A program made the position numbers and the translations under genes. A stretch of DNA of 64,000 nt from Marivivens aquimaris (GTDB lineage Bacteria; Pseudomonadota; Alphaproteobacteria; Rhodobacterales; Rhodobacteraceae): positions 3,031,001 to 3,095,000 of the forward strand of contig NZ_JADBGB010000001.1 of the NCBI RefSeq assembly GCF_015220045.1. Direction: 5' to 3'. Position 1 is the stretch's first letter; every line of letters begins with the position of its first letter. Below are positions 1-8,179 of this stretch, one piece after another. A model generated the notes under the pieces. It made no database searches, was not told where the DNA came from, and worked only from the letters and a program-made list of their open reading frames with translations.

Positions 1-1
1 C

Positions 2-664
2 TTCACGGGCATCCTGATCGACCGCATCTACGGATTCACCGATCAGGTCGCCGCTGAACATGGCGATATCCAGTTCATCAAAGCCGGTTACCTGAATGAC
101 CATCCGAAGGTGCTCGAAACCTTCGCCGAGCGCGTGAAGGAACAGGCTGGCGACACCCCCGTTCCTAATTGCGGCATCTGCCCGTTCCGCGAGCAGGTAC
201 TGGCACTTGAAGGCGGCGAACATATCCACATCAAGCCCGAAGAGCGCCTCGCCGCGCTCAAAGCATCGGGCCACCCCGCTGCGGGCGATGTGCCTCCGCC
301 GACCTGTGTGCTGTGTAAATACCGCACGCAGCTTGTCGGTTTCGAGAACGAAGTCGGCGCGGTGCAGGAAAGCCACCACCACCACGTCGAAGGGCAGGGC
401 GCATCGGCTCCTGGTTCGAACGTGGCGGATTGTACGCTGTGCGACACCTTCTGCACCGGCCTCTGCCGTCTGCAAGAAGCGCATGGTCATCACCACCATC
501 ACCATGGCGACCATGGTCACCACCATCACGATCATGACCACGGTCACCATCACCACCACCATGAACACGACCACGGCCATGGACACGATCACCACCATGC
601 GGAATACCCGCACGCAGATCACCCGCTCGGCCCGAAGAGCGCCTTGAAATCGCGCAAATCCTGA
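2..664 (+). CDS. cbiX: CbiX-type sirohydrochlorin cobaltochelatase, C-terminal part (partial)
   Basis: The reading frame is open from the first bases of the window, so the N-terminus is missing. The visible start (FTGILIDRIYG, then KAGYLNDHPKVLETF) matches the C-terminal chelatase repeat of CbiX proteins, which insert cobalt into sirohydrochlorin or precorrin-type rings. After it come Cys pairs (CGIC, CVLC, CTLCDTFCTGLC) like those carrying an Fe-S centre in long CbiX forms. A tail of roughly 45 residues then holds about 29 histidines with Asp/Glu/Gly, a plausible cobalt or nickel reservoir. It is the first visible gene of a cobalamin operon and lies 71 nt before cobH. CbiX identity is likely. 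The metal-storage role of the tail is inference. Confidence 0.82.
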   Translation, partial: FTGILIDRIYGFTDQVAAEHGDIQFIKAGYLNDHPKVLETFAERVKEQAGDTPVPNCGICPFREQVLALEGGEHIHIKPEERLAALKASGHPAAGDVPPPTCVLCKYRTQLVGFENEVGAVQESHHHHVEGQGASAPGSNVADCTLCDTFCTGLCRLQEAHGHHHHHHGDHGHHHHDHDHGHHHHHHEHDHGHGHDHHHAEYPHADHPLGPKSALKSRKS

Positions 665-666
665 TC

Positions 667-721
667 TTTCACTCTGGCCCAAATACCTCCGCCGGAGGCT
701 CGGGCTTCTGCAAGAAGCCCG
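667..721. repeat. REP-like palindromic element between cbiX and cobH
   Basis: Read on the minus strand, this gap holds a CCTCCGGCGGAGG palindrome (687-699) followed by GTATTTGGGCC. That resembles the palindrome plus ATATTTG-type core of the elements at 5047 and 22027. On the plus strand a second hairpin (CGGGCTTC, loop, GAAGCCCG at 701-721) sits just before cobH. There is no T-tract, so an mRNA-stabilising or REP role is more likely than termination. Confidence 0.45.
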
Positions 722-735
722 AAACGGACACCGAC

Positions 736-1374
736 ATGCGACCATATGAAAAAGACCCCAAAGCGATCTACGGCGAGAGCTTTGCCACCGTCCGCAAGGA
801 AGCGCGGCTCGACCGGTTTCCGGAAAGCCTCCAGCCGCTCGTCACGCGTCTGATCCATTCTTGCGGTATGGTCGAAATCGCGGACCGTCTGGCCTATTCG
901 CCCGACGCATATAATGTCGGTCACGCGGCGCTCCAGTCAGGCAAGCCCGTGCTGTGCGATTGCGAAATGGTCGGCGCGGGCATCATCCGTCGTTACCTGC
1001 CTGCCAAGAACGAGGTGATCGTCACGCTGAACGACGAACGTACTCCGGCGTTGGCACAAGAAATCGGCAATACCCGCAGCGCCGCTGCTGTCCGCCTTTG
1101 GGAGCCGCATATCGAAGGCGCTGTCGTCGCTGTCGGTAATGCGCCAACCGCGCTGTTCCACCTCTTGGAACTGATCGACGAAGGCTTCCCGAAGCCCGCT
1201 GTGATCCTCGGCTTCCCTGTCGGTTTCGTCGGCGCTGCGGAATCCAAGGCCGAGCTTGCCGCCAATTCGCGTGGCATCGACTTTGTCGCGCTGCGCGGTC
1301 GCAAGGGCGGCTCGGCAATGGCGTCGGCCGCTGTCAACGCATTGGCAGCTGGTCTGCCGGAGCTCGATAAATGA
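736..1374 (+). CDS. cobH: Precorrin-8X methylmutase CobH
   Basis: This 212-residue protein has the CobH/CbiC fold signature. It moves the C11 methyl group of precorrin-8X to C12, giving hydrogenobyrinate in the cytoplasm. The catalytic histidine lies in RLIHSCGM (His41), matching the essential His of characterised CobH. Later conserved blocks are VLCDCEMVGAGI and ILGFPVGFVGAAESK. Length is normal for the family. The stop overlaps the cobL start (ATGA), implying translational coupling. CbiC would be the anaerobic-pathway equivalent, but the neighbouring CobL and CobI types favour the CobH name. Confidence 0.95.
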   Translation: MRPYEKDPKAIYGESFATVRKEARLDRFPESLQPLVTRLIHSCGMVEIADRLAYSPDAYNVGHAALQSGKPVLCDCEMVGAGIIRRYLPAKNEVIVTLNDERTPALAQEIGNTRSAAAVRLWEPHIEGAVVAVGNAPTALFHLLELIDEGFPKPAVILGFPVGFVGAAESKAELAANSRGIDFVALRGRKGGSAMASAAVNALAAGLPELDK

Positions 1375-2567
1375 CCGCTTGGCTGCATATCGTCGGGATT
1401 GGCGAAGATGGTCTCGACGGGCTGGTGCCCGCGACCCGGACAGTCGTCGAGACGGCCGAAGTCATCATCGGCGGCGACCGCCACCATCAGCTTGCGCCGA
1501 ACATCGCGGCCGAGCGCCTCAGCTGGCCGCATCCGTTCGACGCGCTGATCGACGTGCTGCGCGGCCTGAAAGGCAAGCATGTTGTCGTCCTCGCGACGGG
1601 CGATCCGCTCTGGTATTCGGTCGGCGCGCGGATCGGTCGGTCGATCCCGAACGACGAGATCGTGTTCCATCCGCAGCTTTCTGCCTTCCAGCTTGCCTCT
1701 GCCCGCATGGGATGGAGCCTCGCGGACGTCGAGACGCTCACGGTTCACGGGCGTCCGGTCGAGCAGATGATCCCGTACATCCGCCCGAATGCGCGGTTGC
1801 TCCTCCTGACCACCGGCAGCGAAACGCCCGGACAGATTGCCGGTTTCCTGACCGAGCGTGGTTATGGCGCCTCCAGAATTTCAGTGCTCGGCGCGATGGG
1901 TGGCGAAAACGAGGTCCGTTTTGACGGTGTGGCTAGCGATTGGGGACATGAAGTTCCCGCTTTCAACACGATGGCGGTCGAGTGCATCGCTGGCGACAAC
2001 GCTCTTGTCCTGCCGTTGATGGGTCTGCCGGACGATGCTTTCGTCTCTGACGGCACGATGACGAAACAGGAAGTCCGCGCGATCACACTGTCCAGGTTGA
2101 TGCCGATGCGCGGCGCGCTCCTTTGGGACGTGGGCTGCGGCAGTGGCTCGGTTGCGATCGAATGGATGCGCGGTGCGCGTGATGCGCTGGCCATCGGTGT
2201 CGAACCCAAAGAACAGCGGCGCGCTTTTGCTGCGCAGAATGCAGCGACGCTGGGTACGCCCCGCCTCAAACTAATCGACGGTCGCTCGCCCGAGGCGCTG
2301 GGCGATCTGCCTGCGCCGGATGCGGTATTCGTCGGCGGCGGTGTGAGCGAAGAGGTCTTTGACATCGCATGGACTGCGCTGAAGCCCCTCGGTCGTTTTG
2401 TCGGCAACGCCGTCACGCTCGAAGGCGAAGCGGTGCTGCGCGACCTTTATGCCAAACACGGCGGCGATCTGGCCCGTATCTCGGTCGAGCGTGCTTCGCC
2501 CGTTGGCGGTCTGACCGGATGGCGCCCTGCGATGGCAGTCACTCAATGGAGCCTGATCAAACGATGA
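1371..2567 (+). CDS. cobL: Precorrin-6Y C5,15-methyltransferase (decarboxylating) CobL
   Basis: At 398 residues this is the bifunctional CobL that methylates C5 and C15 of precorrin-6Y (dihydro-precorrin-6X) and removes the C12 acetate carboxyl. The N-terminal half is a tetrapyrrole methylase (CbiE-like, starting HIVGIGEDG). The C-terminal half is CbiT-like, with the SAM-binding motif DVGCGSGSVAIEW near residue 253. The start overlaps cobH and the stop overlaps cobI, both by ATGA. The fused form is typical of the aerobic pathway; anaerobic organisms often split it into CbiE and CbiT. Confidence 0.95.
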   Translation: MTAWLHIVGIGEDGLDGLVPATRTVVETAEVIIGGDRHHQLAPNIAAERLSWPHPFDALIDVLRGLKGKHVVVLATGDPLWYSVGARIGRSIPNDEIVFHPQLSAFQLASARMGWSLADVETLTVHGRPVEQMIPYIRPNARLLLLTTGSETPGQIAGFLTERGYGASRISVLGAMGGENEVRFDGVASDWGHEVPAFNTMAVECIAGDNALVLPLMGLPDDAFVSDGTMTKQEVRAITLSRLMPMRGALLWDVGCGSGSVAIEWMRGARDALAIGVEPKEQRRAFAAQNAATLGTPRLKLIDGRSPEALGDLPAPDAVFVGGGVSEEVFDIAWTALKPLGRFVGNAVTLEGEAVLRDLYAKHGGDLARISVERASPVGGLTGWRPAMAVTQWSLIKR

Positions 2568-3265
2568 GCGGAACTCTTTACGGCGTCGGCCTCGGACCGG
2601 GGGCGGCGGATCTGCTGACCCTGCGCGCGGCGCGTCTGATCGAAAACGCGAAGGTCATTGCCTATCCGGCGCTGGTCGGTGGGTCGAGCTTTGCCCGCTC
2701 GATCGCCGAAGACCTGATCCCCGCAGGCGTGCAGGAGATCGTCATGGAAGTGCCCATGACCACCGAACGCAAGCCCGCGCAGGACGCCTACGATAAAGGC
2801 GCGGCAGAGATCGCGGCGGCGCTGGAAGCTGGCGAGGATGTCGTCTGCTTGTGCGAAGGCGATCCGTTCTTCTATGGCTCGTTCATGTACCTCTACGCTC
2901 GCCTCTCGCCGAAATTCGACGTGCAGATCGTGCCGGGCGTGACCTCGATCACCGCCTGCGCGGCTGCTGCCGGACGTCCTCTGGTGGCACGCAACGAACG
3001 CCTGACGGTCCTGCCCGGACCTCTGCCCGAAGATGAACTTCGCGCCCGTATCGAAGGTGCCGAAAGCGTCGCCATCATGAAGGTCGGACGCCATCTGGCG
3101 AAAATCCGCGGCGTGATCGTGGACCTCGGTTTTGAGGCGCAGGCCACATACATCGAACGCGCGAGCCTCGACGCTCAAGTCGTTCTACCCCTATCCGAGG
3201 CGCCGGAATCCGCGCCTTACTTTTCTATGATATTGCTGACGAAGGGAGCCGACCCATGGCTGTGA
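2564..3265 (+). CDS. cobI: Precorrin-2 C20-methyltransferase CobI
   Basis: This is a 233-residue SAM-dependent tetrapyrrole methylase beginning MSGTLYGVGLGPGAADLLT, which carries the family's glycine-rich GVGLGPGxxDLLT signature. It methylates precorrin-2 at C20. Further family blocks are CEGDPFFYGSF and VPGVTSITACAAAAG. I chose the ATG at 2564 because the methylase signature starts immediately after it and it overlaps the cobL stop. The frame is open upstream, but that extension has no homology. The gene overlaps the next one by 10 nt. Confidence 0.95.
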   Translation: MSGTLYGVGLGPGAADLLTLRAARLIENAKVIAYPALVGGSSFARSIAEDLIPAGVQEIVMEVPMTTERKPAQDAYDKGAAEIAAALEAGEDVVCLCEGDPFFYGSFMYLYARLSPKFDVQIVPGVTSITACAAAAGRPLVARNERLTVLPGPLPEDELRARIEGAESVAIMKVGRHLAKIRGVIVDLGFEAQATYIERASLDAQVVLPLSEAPESAPYFSMILLTKGADPWL

Positions 3266-5097
3266 AACCGGTTGTGATGGCGCTTTCGCGCTCGGGCGAG
3301 AAAGTGGCGCACCGCGTCGCTGCCGCCCTCGATTGCGCAGTCCATGGCCGCGAGGGCCGTGTCGATCTGGCTGACGCCTATTTCGCCAATGCCCTCGATC
3401 ACGCGCGCGATCTGTTCGCTGCGGGCGTGCCGATTGTCGGCGTTTGCGCGTCGGGAATCCTGATCCGCGCCGTGGCTCCGTTGCTGTCGGACAAGCGTTC
3501 CGAGCCGCCGGTTCTTTCGGTCAGCGATGACGGCGCTGTCGTCATTCCGCTGCTCGGCGGGCATCGCGGTGCGAACCGCCTCGCGGGCGAGATCGCGAAG
3601 GCACTGGATGCGACCGCTGCGATCACTACCGCTGGCGATGTTGCGCTGAGTGTCGCGCTTGATGTGCCGCCGGTGGGCTACCGCCTCGCGAACCTCGACG
3701 ATGCAAAATCCGCTATGGCTGCGATGCTGGCGGGTGAGGGTGTGACTGTCACCGGCGAGAACATTTTTGGTATTGATGCCGACGGCGGTGCGGTCGAGCT
3801 GGTTGTGACCGATGCGCCGTGTGAGGGCGGTGCGAAGAAGTTGGTCTACCATCCGCAACAATACGTTCTCGGCGTTGGTTGTGCGCGTAATGCGGATGCC
3901 GAAGAGCTTTGGGAGCTGGTTCAGAAGAGCCTTTCTGATGCAGGTATCGCCTACGGTGCGATTGCCTGCGTTGCGACAATTGATCTGAAGGCTGACGAGC
4001 CTGCAATGAACACCGTCGCCAAACGCCTTGGCGTGCCGCTGCGCCTGTTCACCGCTGCCGAGCTGGAAGAGCAAAACGTCGCGAATCCGTCAGACGTGGT
4101 CTTTGCCGAGGTTGGTTGCCATGGCGTGTCCGAAGGTGCGGCTCTGGCGGCTTCGGGCGGCGCTCTGGTTATCGAGAAGACCAAGACTGCAAACACCACC
4201 TGCGCTGTTGCCAAAGCCGATGCGCCCATCACCGAGATGAAGGGCCGCGCGCGCGGGCGCCTGTCGATCGTCGGTATCGGGCCGGGTCAGGCGACGTGGC
4301 GCACGCCGGAGGTGTCGCGCCTCGTGGCAGATGCCGACGAGCTAGTGGGCTATGGCCTCTATATCGATCTTCTAGGCCCGCTGGGCCACGGCAAGCAGCG
4401 CAGCGATTTCCCGCTGGGAGGCGAGGAAGACCGTTGCCGCTATGCGCTAGAGCGTGCGGGCGAAGGCTACAACGTGGCGCTGGTCTGTTCGGGCGATGCC
4501 GGCATCTATGCGATGGGTGCGCTGACCTTCGAATTGCTTGACCGTTCGCCAGATCAGCTTGGTGTCACGGATGCGGCCCGCCGCGTCGAAGTCGTCTGCT
4601 CGCCGGGTGTATCGGCGTTGCAAGGTGCGGCTGCGCGCGCAGGTGCGCCACTGGGTCATGACTTCTGCACCATTTCGCTGTCGGATCTGCTGACCAAGCG
4701 CGAAGATATCGTGCGCCGTCTGCACAAGGCTGCGGAGGGCGACTTTGTCATCGCGTTCTACAATCCGGTTTCGAAGACCCGCCGCACGCTGCTGGCCGAA
4801 GCCCGTGATATTCTTCTCCAGCACCGTCCGGCAGACACGCCGGTGATGCTGGCGTCGAACCTTGGTCGTCCGCAGGAGCACGTTCGATATCGCCGCCTTG
4901 ATGAGCTGGAAGTGGATGAGGTCGACATGCTGACCGTCGTTCTGGTTGGTTCGTCGAATTCGCGGCTGGCGCAGCTCGGCGAAGGACCGCGGATGTACAC
5001 GCCGCGCGGTTACGCACGGAAGATCGACGGCGATCTGAGCGGTGATCGGGCAGGGGGCGCTGCCCCCGCGGCTACGCCGCTCCCCCGGGATATTTGA
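3256..5097 (+). CDS. cobJ: CbiG-CobJ fusion: CbiG-like domains joined to precorrin-3B C17-methyltransferase
   Basis: This 613-residue protein joins two activities. Residues about 1-200 form a CbiG N-terminal/middle region (VGVCASGILIRAVAPLLSDK, then PLLGGHRGANRLA). Residues about 200-330 match the CobE/CbiG C-terminal domain (YVLGVGCARNADAEELW). Residues about 335-600 are a CobJ tetrapyrrole methylase (LSIVGIGPGQATWRTPE, SGDAGIYAMGAL, CSPGVSALQGAAARAGAPLG), which catalyses ring contraction. The last 19 or so residues are encoded by a palindromic extragenic element that starts at about 5047 and supplies the stop codon. CbiG opens the lactone in anaerobic synthesis; its task in an aerobic-type operon is not obvious from sequence. 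Confidence 0.9.
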   Translation: MAVKPVVMALSRSGEKVAHRVAAALDCAVHGREGRVDLADAYFANALDHARDLFAAGVPIVGVCASGILIRAVAPLLSDKRSEPPVLSVSDDGAVVIPLLGGHRGANRLAGEIAKALDATAAITTAGDVALSVALDVPPVGYRLANLDDAKSAMAAMLAGEGVTVTGENIFGIDADGGAVELVVTDAPCEGGAKKLVYHPQQYVLGVGCARNADAEELWELVQKSLSDAGIAYGAIACVATIDLKADEPAMNTVAKRLGVPLRLFTAAELEEQNVANPSDVVFAEVGCHGVSEGAALAASGGALVIEKTKTANTTCAVAKADAPITEMKGRARGRLSIVGIGPGQATWRTPEVSRLVADADELVGYGLYIDLLGPLGHGKQRSDFPLGGEEDRCRYALERAGEGYNVALVCSGDAGIYAMGALTFELLDRSPDQLGVTDAARRVEVVCSPGVSALQGAAARAGAPLGHDFCTISLSDLLTKREDIVRRLHKAAEGDFVIAFYNPVSKTRRTLLAEARDILLQHRPADTPVMLASNLGRPQEHVRYRRLDELEVDEVDMLTVVLVGSSNSRLAQLGEGPRMYTPRGYARKIDGDLSGDRAGGAAPAATPLPRDI

Positions 5098-5111
5098 GGC
5101 ACAAAGGCAGG
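5047..5111 (+). repeat. REP-like palindromic element overlapping the cobJ 3' end
   Basis: A GC-rich palindrome (GGGGGCGCTGCCCCC, then a CGCGGCTACGCCGC arm) is followed by a core CCCGGGATATTTG and then AGGCACAAAGGCAGG. The core and tail match the element at 22057-22084 at all but about one position over some 28 nt. The cobJ reading frame runs through it and stops at the TGA within the core. Confidence 0.75.
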
Positions 5112-5119
5112 ATAGCGCT

Positions 5120-5896
5120 ATGACCGTATTTTTTATCGGAGCAGGTCCGGGTGATCCGGAACTCATGACCGTCAAAGCTGCCCGTATCATCGGGGAGTGT
5201 CCAGTGTGCCTCTATGCCGGTTCGCTGGTGCCGGAGCAGGTTGTCGCCTGTGCGCCTGCTGATGCGAAGGTGATGGACACCGCGCCGATGACGCTGGACG
5301 AAACCCATGCGGAGATCGTTGCGGCGCATGAGCTTGGTCAGAACGTAGCGCGTGTGCATTCGGGCGATCCGTCGCTCTATGGTGCGATTGCAGAGCAGAT
5401 CCGCCGTTTGAAAGCGGATGGGATCGACTACGAGATCATTCCGGGCGTTCCGGCCTATGCCGCAGCTGCGGCTGCTTTGGGTCAGGAACTGACCATCCCC
5501 GAGGTCGCCCAGTCCATCGTGCTGACCCGTATGTCGATGAAGTCGACCGCGATGCCGAATGGCGAGACGCTGGAAAACTTCGGACGCACCGGCGCGACGC
5601 TGGCGATCCACCTCGGTATCCGTGCGCTGCGCGAGATCGAGCGTCAGTTGGCGCCGTTCTATGGCGCCGATTGCCCAGTGGCTGTCGTCTACCGTGTCGG
5701 CTGGCCGGATCAGATGATCATTCGCGGCACTTTGTCGGACATCCAGCCGAAAATCCGTGAGGCCAAGATTACACGCACAGCGCTTATTCTTGTTGGTCCG
5801 GCGCTCGGCGGGGATCACGGTTTCCCGGACTCCGCGCTATACGATGCCGCCCGTCCGCACGTGTTGCGGCCGAAGAAGAAAGCGTCTGTTACCTGA
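5120..5896 (+). CDS. cobM: Precorrin-4 C11-methyltransferase CobM
   Basis: This 258-residue tetrapyrrole methylase starts MTVFFIGAGPGDPELMT, the CobM/CbiF form of the glycine-rich signature. It methylates precorrin-4 at C11. Other blocks are HSGDPSLYGAIAEQ and IPGVPAYAAAAAALG. The start at 5120 is chosen because the methylase fold begins directly there. Upstream in-frame sequence is the palindromic element plus a short spacer and carries no homology. It is the last cob gene of the visible operon. CobK, CobF and a precorrin-3B synthase are not in this window. Confidence 0.95.
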   Translation: MTVFFIGAGPGDPELMTVKAARIIGECPVCLYAGSLVPEQVVACAPADAKVMDTAPMTLDETHAEIVAAHELGQNVARVHSGDPSLYGAIAEQIRRLKADGIDYEIIPGVPAYAAAAAALGQELTIPEVAQSIVLTRMSMKSTAMPNGETLENFGRTGATLAIHLGIRALREIERQLAPFYGADCPVAVVYRVGWPDQMIIRGTLSDIQPKIREAKITRTALILVGPALGGDHGFPDSALYDAARPHVLRPKKKASVT

Positions 5897-5904
5897 CTGA
5901 CATA

Positions 5905-5926
5905 ACGGAGAAATTTACTCCGTTTG
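5905..5926 (+). terminator. Weak stem-loop after cobM
   Basis: ACGGAG and CTCCGT form a 6-bp stem around an A/T-rich 7-nt loop, followed by TTTG. The short stem and brief T-run make it a weak intrinsic terminator candidate for the cob operon. Confidence 0.4.
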
Positions 5927-5983
5927 TAGGCTTGATTTAACGCGTGGCACCGTCATCCTAAGACTCGTTAAGAGGAGGGTGTC

Positions 5984-6334
5984 ATGAATGATTTTCTGCC
6001 TGAAGCAGTCCTGAAGGGCCTTGAGGAAGCGCGCCGTGCTGCCGAACGTCGCTCGTCGCGGTTGTGCGTTCATGTCGGGGACAGCGTGTTCCGCATCCGC
6101 CGGCTTTGGGATGGCGGTTTCAGCATGGATGCAGGAGATGCGCCGAAGCTGCGCGGCCATGTCCAGATCTATGACGGCCCGCGCCACCTCTACCAAGCGC
6201 TTGTGGTCACCTCATACGAGGAACGGGACGAGCGTGTGTTCGAATTCAAGTGGCACACGCCTGTGGCCGATGGCCCTGCGGTTGATTTCGAAAGGGAGCG
6301 GGAAGCTCCTGCCGGTCTTCTGAGCCGGATGTAA
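5984..6334 (+). CDS. Conserved hypothetical protein, 116 aa
   Basis: I do not recognise a named family. The protein is soluble, with no signal peptide or membrane segment. It has an Arg-rich helical start (EEARRAAERRSSR), a compact beta-rich middle (VHVGDSVFRIRRLWDGGFSM) and a WHTPVADGPAVDFERE segment near the end. A strong Shine-Dalgarno (AGAGGAGGG) lies 6-7 nt before the ATG. A clear terminator follows directly, so it is probably a monocistronic gene. No function can be assigned. Confidence 0.75.
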   Translation: MNDFLPEAVLKGLEEARRAAERRSSRLCVHVGDSVFRIRRLWDGGFSMDAGDAPKLRGHVQIYDGPRHLYQALVVTSYEERDERVFEFKWHTPVADGPAVDFEREREAPAGLLSRM

Positions 6335-6336
6335 TC

Positions 6337-6364
6337 AAAGGGCGGCGATGGCCGCCCTTTCTCG
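6337..6364. terminator. Intrinsic terminator between convergent genes
   Basis: AAAGGGCGGC and GCCGCCCTTT form a 10-bp stem with a 4-nt loop, ending in TTTCTC on the plus strand and AAAG-derived U on the minus strand. It can serve both the 116-aa gene and the convergent PLP lyase gene. Confidence 0.8.
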
Positions 6365-6377
6365 TAGAACGATTCGC

Positions 6378-7547
6378 TTATTGTAGGTCGGCGAAGGCTT
6401 TTTGCAGGCGCTCGACTGCCTCGACTACGCGGGCGCGCGGAGTGGCGATGTTGAAGCGCAGGAAATCCTCGCCGCCGGTGCCGAAAGTTTCACCGTGGTT
6501 CACACAGATGCGGGCGTCCTGTTCGACCCGCTTGCGGTATTCGGCTTTGCTCATGCCAGTGCCTGAAAAATCGACCCACGCGAGATAGGTGGATTCCAGC
6601 GGCATCGACTTGAGGCCGGGTATCGCGTTCACGCCGTCGTCGAAGATCTTGCGGTTGCCGTCGAGGTAGTCGCGCAGGGCATCGACCCAAGCGGCACCTT
6701 CGGGCGAGTAGGCGGCGGTCGCCATCAGGACACCGAAAGAATTGGGCGAAATGCCGAGCGCGGCCATGCGGGCTGCGAACTTGGCGCGCAGCTTTTCATC
6801 GTGAATGATGACGTTGCCCGAGTGGGTGCCCGCGATGTTGAACGTCTTGGTCGTGGCCGTCAGCATCACGAGGCGATCCGCGATCCCGTCGATATGCGGC
6901 ATGGCGATATGCTTGGCGCCAGGCATGGTCAGGTCGTGGTGGATTTCGTCGGAGACCAGAACGAGATCGTGACGCTTGGCGAATGCGGCGACCTCTTCTA
7001 GTTCCTCACGCGTCCAGACGCGGCCACCGGGGTTATGCGGCGAGCAGAGGATGACCATCCTTTCGTTGCCGGTCATCTGCGCGTCGTAGGCGGCGAAGTC
7101 CATCTCGTAGCGGCCATCATTGTTGACCAGCGGGCATTCGACGACTTGGCGGCCAGCGGCTTTGATGACGCGGGCGAAGGCGTGGTAGACGGGAGTGAAC
7201 AGCACAACGCCGTCGTCGGGCGCAGTATAGGCATCGACGCAGAGGCCAACCGCATTGACGAGGCCGTGGGTGGTAAAGATCGCCTTGGCGTCGACCTCCC
7301 AGCCATGGCGTTCCTTCATCCACCACTGGATTGACGACAGGTAATCGCGGTCATCGCCGAAGTAGCCGAAGACACCATGATCGGCCATGTCGGTTACGAC
7401 CTTCTGGACGCAATCGGGCGCGGCGAAATCCATGTCCGCGACCCACATGGCGATGCCGTCTTCGGCGGGTACGCCGTAAATCGCTTCCATCATGTCCCAC
7501 TTCACGCTGTGCGTGCCGATGCGGTCAATCTCGCGGTCGAAATCCAT
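6378..7547 (-). CDS. patB: MalY/PatB-type PLP-dependent C-S lyase (cystathionine beta-lyase-like)
   Basis: This 389-residue fold-type I aminotransferase-like enzyme matches the MalY/PatB family, which releases homocysteine or thiols from cystathionine-type substrates. Diagnostic segments are WVADMDFAAP near the N-terminus, LCSPHNPGGRVWT, LVSDEIHHDL and the PLP-lysine segment TATTKTFNIAG. I place the start at the ATG at 7547, which has GGAGA 6 nt upstream, rather than a TTG four codons earlier. Substrate specificity cannot be read from sequence; a C-S lyase is more likely than a true aminotransferase. Confidence 0.85.
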   Translation of the reverse strand: MDFDREIDRIGTHSVKWDMMEAIYGVPAEDGIAMWVADMDFAAPDCVQKVVTDMADHGVFGYFGDDRDYLSSIQWWMKERHGWEVDAKAIFTTHGLVNAVGLCVDAYTAPDDGVVLFTPVYHAFARVIKAAGRQVVECPLVNNDGRYEMDFAAYDAQMTGNERMVILCSPHNPGGRVWTREELEEVAAFAKRHDLVLVSDEIHHDLTMPGAKHIAMPHIDGIADRLVMLTATTKTFNIAGTHSGNVIIHDEKLRAKFAARMAALGISPNSFGVLMATAAYSPEGAAWVDALRDYLDGNRKIFDDGVNAIPGLKSMPLESTYLAWVDFSGTGMSKAEYRKRVEQDARICVNHGETFGTGGEDFLRFNIATPRARVVEAVERLQKAFADLQ

Positions 7548-7657
7548 TTGGGTCTCCAATCAATTAATTGCGGGGAAAGTCGCCAGCTTGCGCCATATAC
7601 GCAATAGCAAATGCAGCACTTCTTGCGAGAGCAGCGCCAAATCGCTACATGCCGCCT

Positions 7658-8179
7658 ATGACCCTACGCCCTATTCTGATCCATCCGGACCCGCGCCTCA
7701 AAAAGGTCGCCGACCCGATTGCAGAGGTTTCCTCGGAAATCCGCAAACAGGCCGATGACATGATCGAAACCATGTACGACGCGCCCGGTATCGGGCTTGC
7801 GGCGCCGCAGATCGGTGTGATGAACCGTCTGCTGGTCATGGATGCGCAGCGCGACCCCGAGGCGAAGCCGAACCCGATGGTTCTGATTAACCCCGAGGTC
7901 ATCTGGGAGTCCGAGGAAAAGAACGTCTACGAAGAAGGCTGTCTGTCGATCCCCGACCAGTTCGCCGAAGTCGAGCGTCCGAAGATGGTGCGCGTGCGCT
8001 GGCAGGACGTGGACGGCAAGACCGTCGAGGAAGAGTTCGACGAGCTTTGGGCGACGTGTGTCCAGCACGAGATCGACCACCTCAATGGCGTGCTGTTCAT
8101 TGATTATCTGAAGCCGCTCAAGCGCCAGATGATCACTCGTAAGATGCAGAAGCTGAAGCGCGAAAGGGCGCGCGGCTAA
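7658..8179 (+). CDS. def: Peptide deformylase
   Basis: This 173-residue metalloenzyme removes the N-formyl group from nascent proteins at the ribosome. All three deformylase motifs are intact: GIGLAAPQIG, EGCLSIP (metal-ligand Cys) and QHEIDH (metal-ligand histidines and catalytic Glu). I chose the ATG giving MTLRPILIHPDPRLKKV, the usual N-terminus; another ATG three codons upstream (7649) is possible. It overlaps a second deformylase-like gene by one base (TAATG), and fmt follows, forming the usual def-fmt formylation operon. Confidence 0.95.
   Translation: MTLRPILIHPDPRLKKVADPIAEVSSEIRKQADDMIETMYDAPGIGLAAPQIGVMNRLLVMDAQRDPEAKPNPMVLINPEVIWESEEKNVYEEGCLSIPDQFAEVERPKMVRVRWQDVDGKTVEEEFDELWATCVQHEIDHLNGVLFIDYLKPLKRQMITRKMQKLKRERARG

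Noticed and set aside
2369..2563. N-terminal extension of CobI within cobL.
   Set aside because: The frame is open but encodes no methylase homology; the canonical start is at 2564.
5897..5983. Cobalamin riboswitch near the cob genes.
   Set aside because: I found no B12-box-like sequence in any gap of the visible operon; if present it would be upstream of the window.
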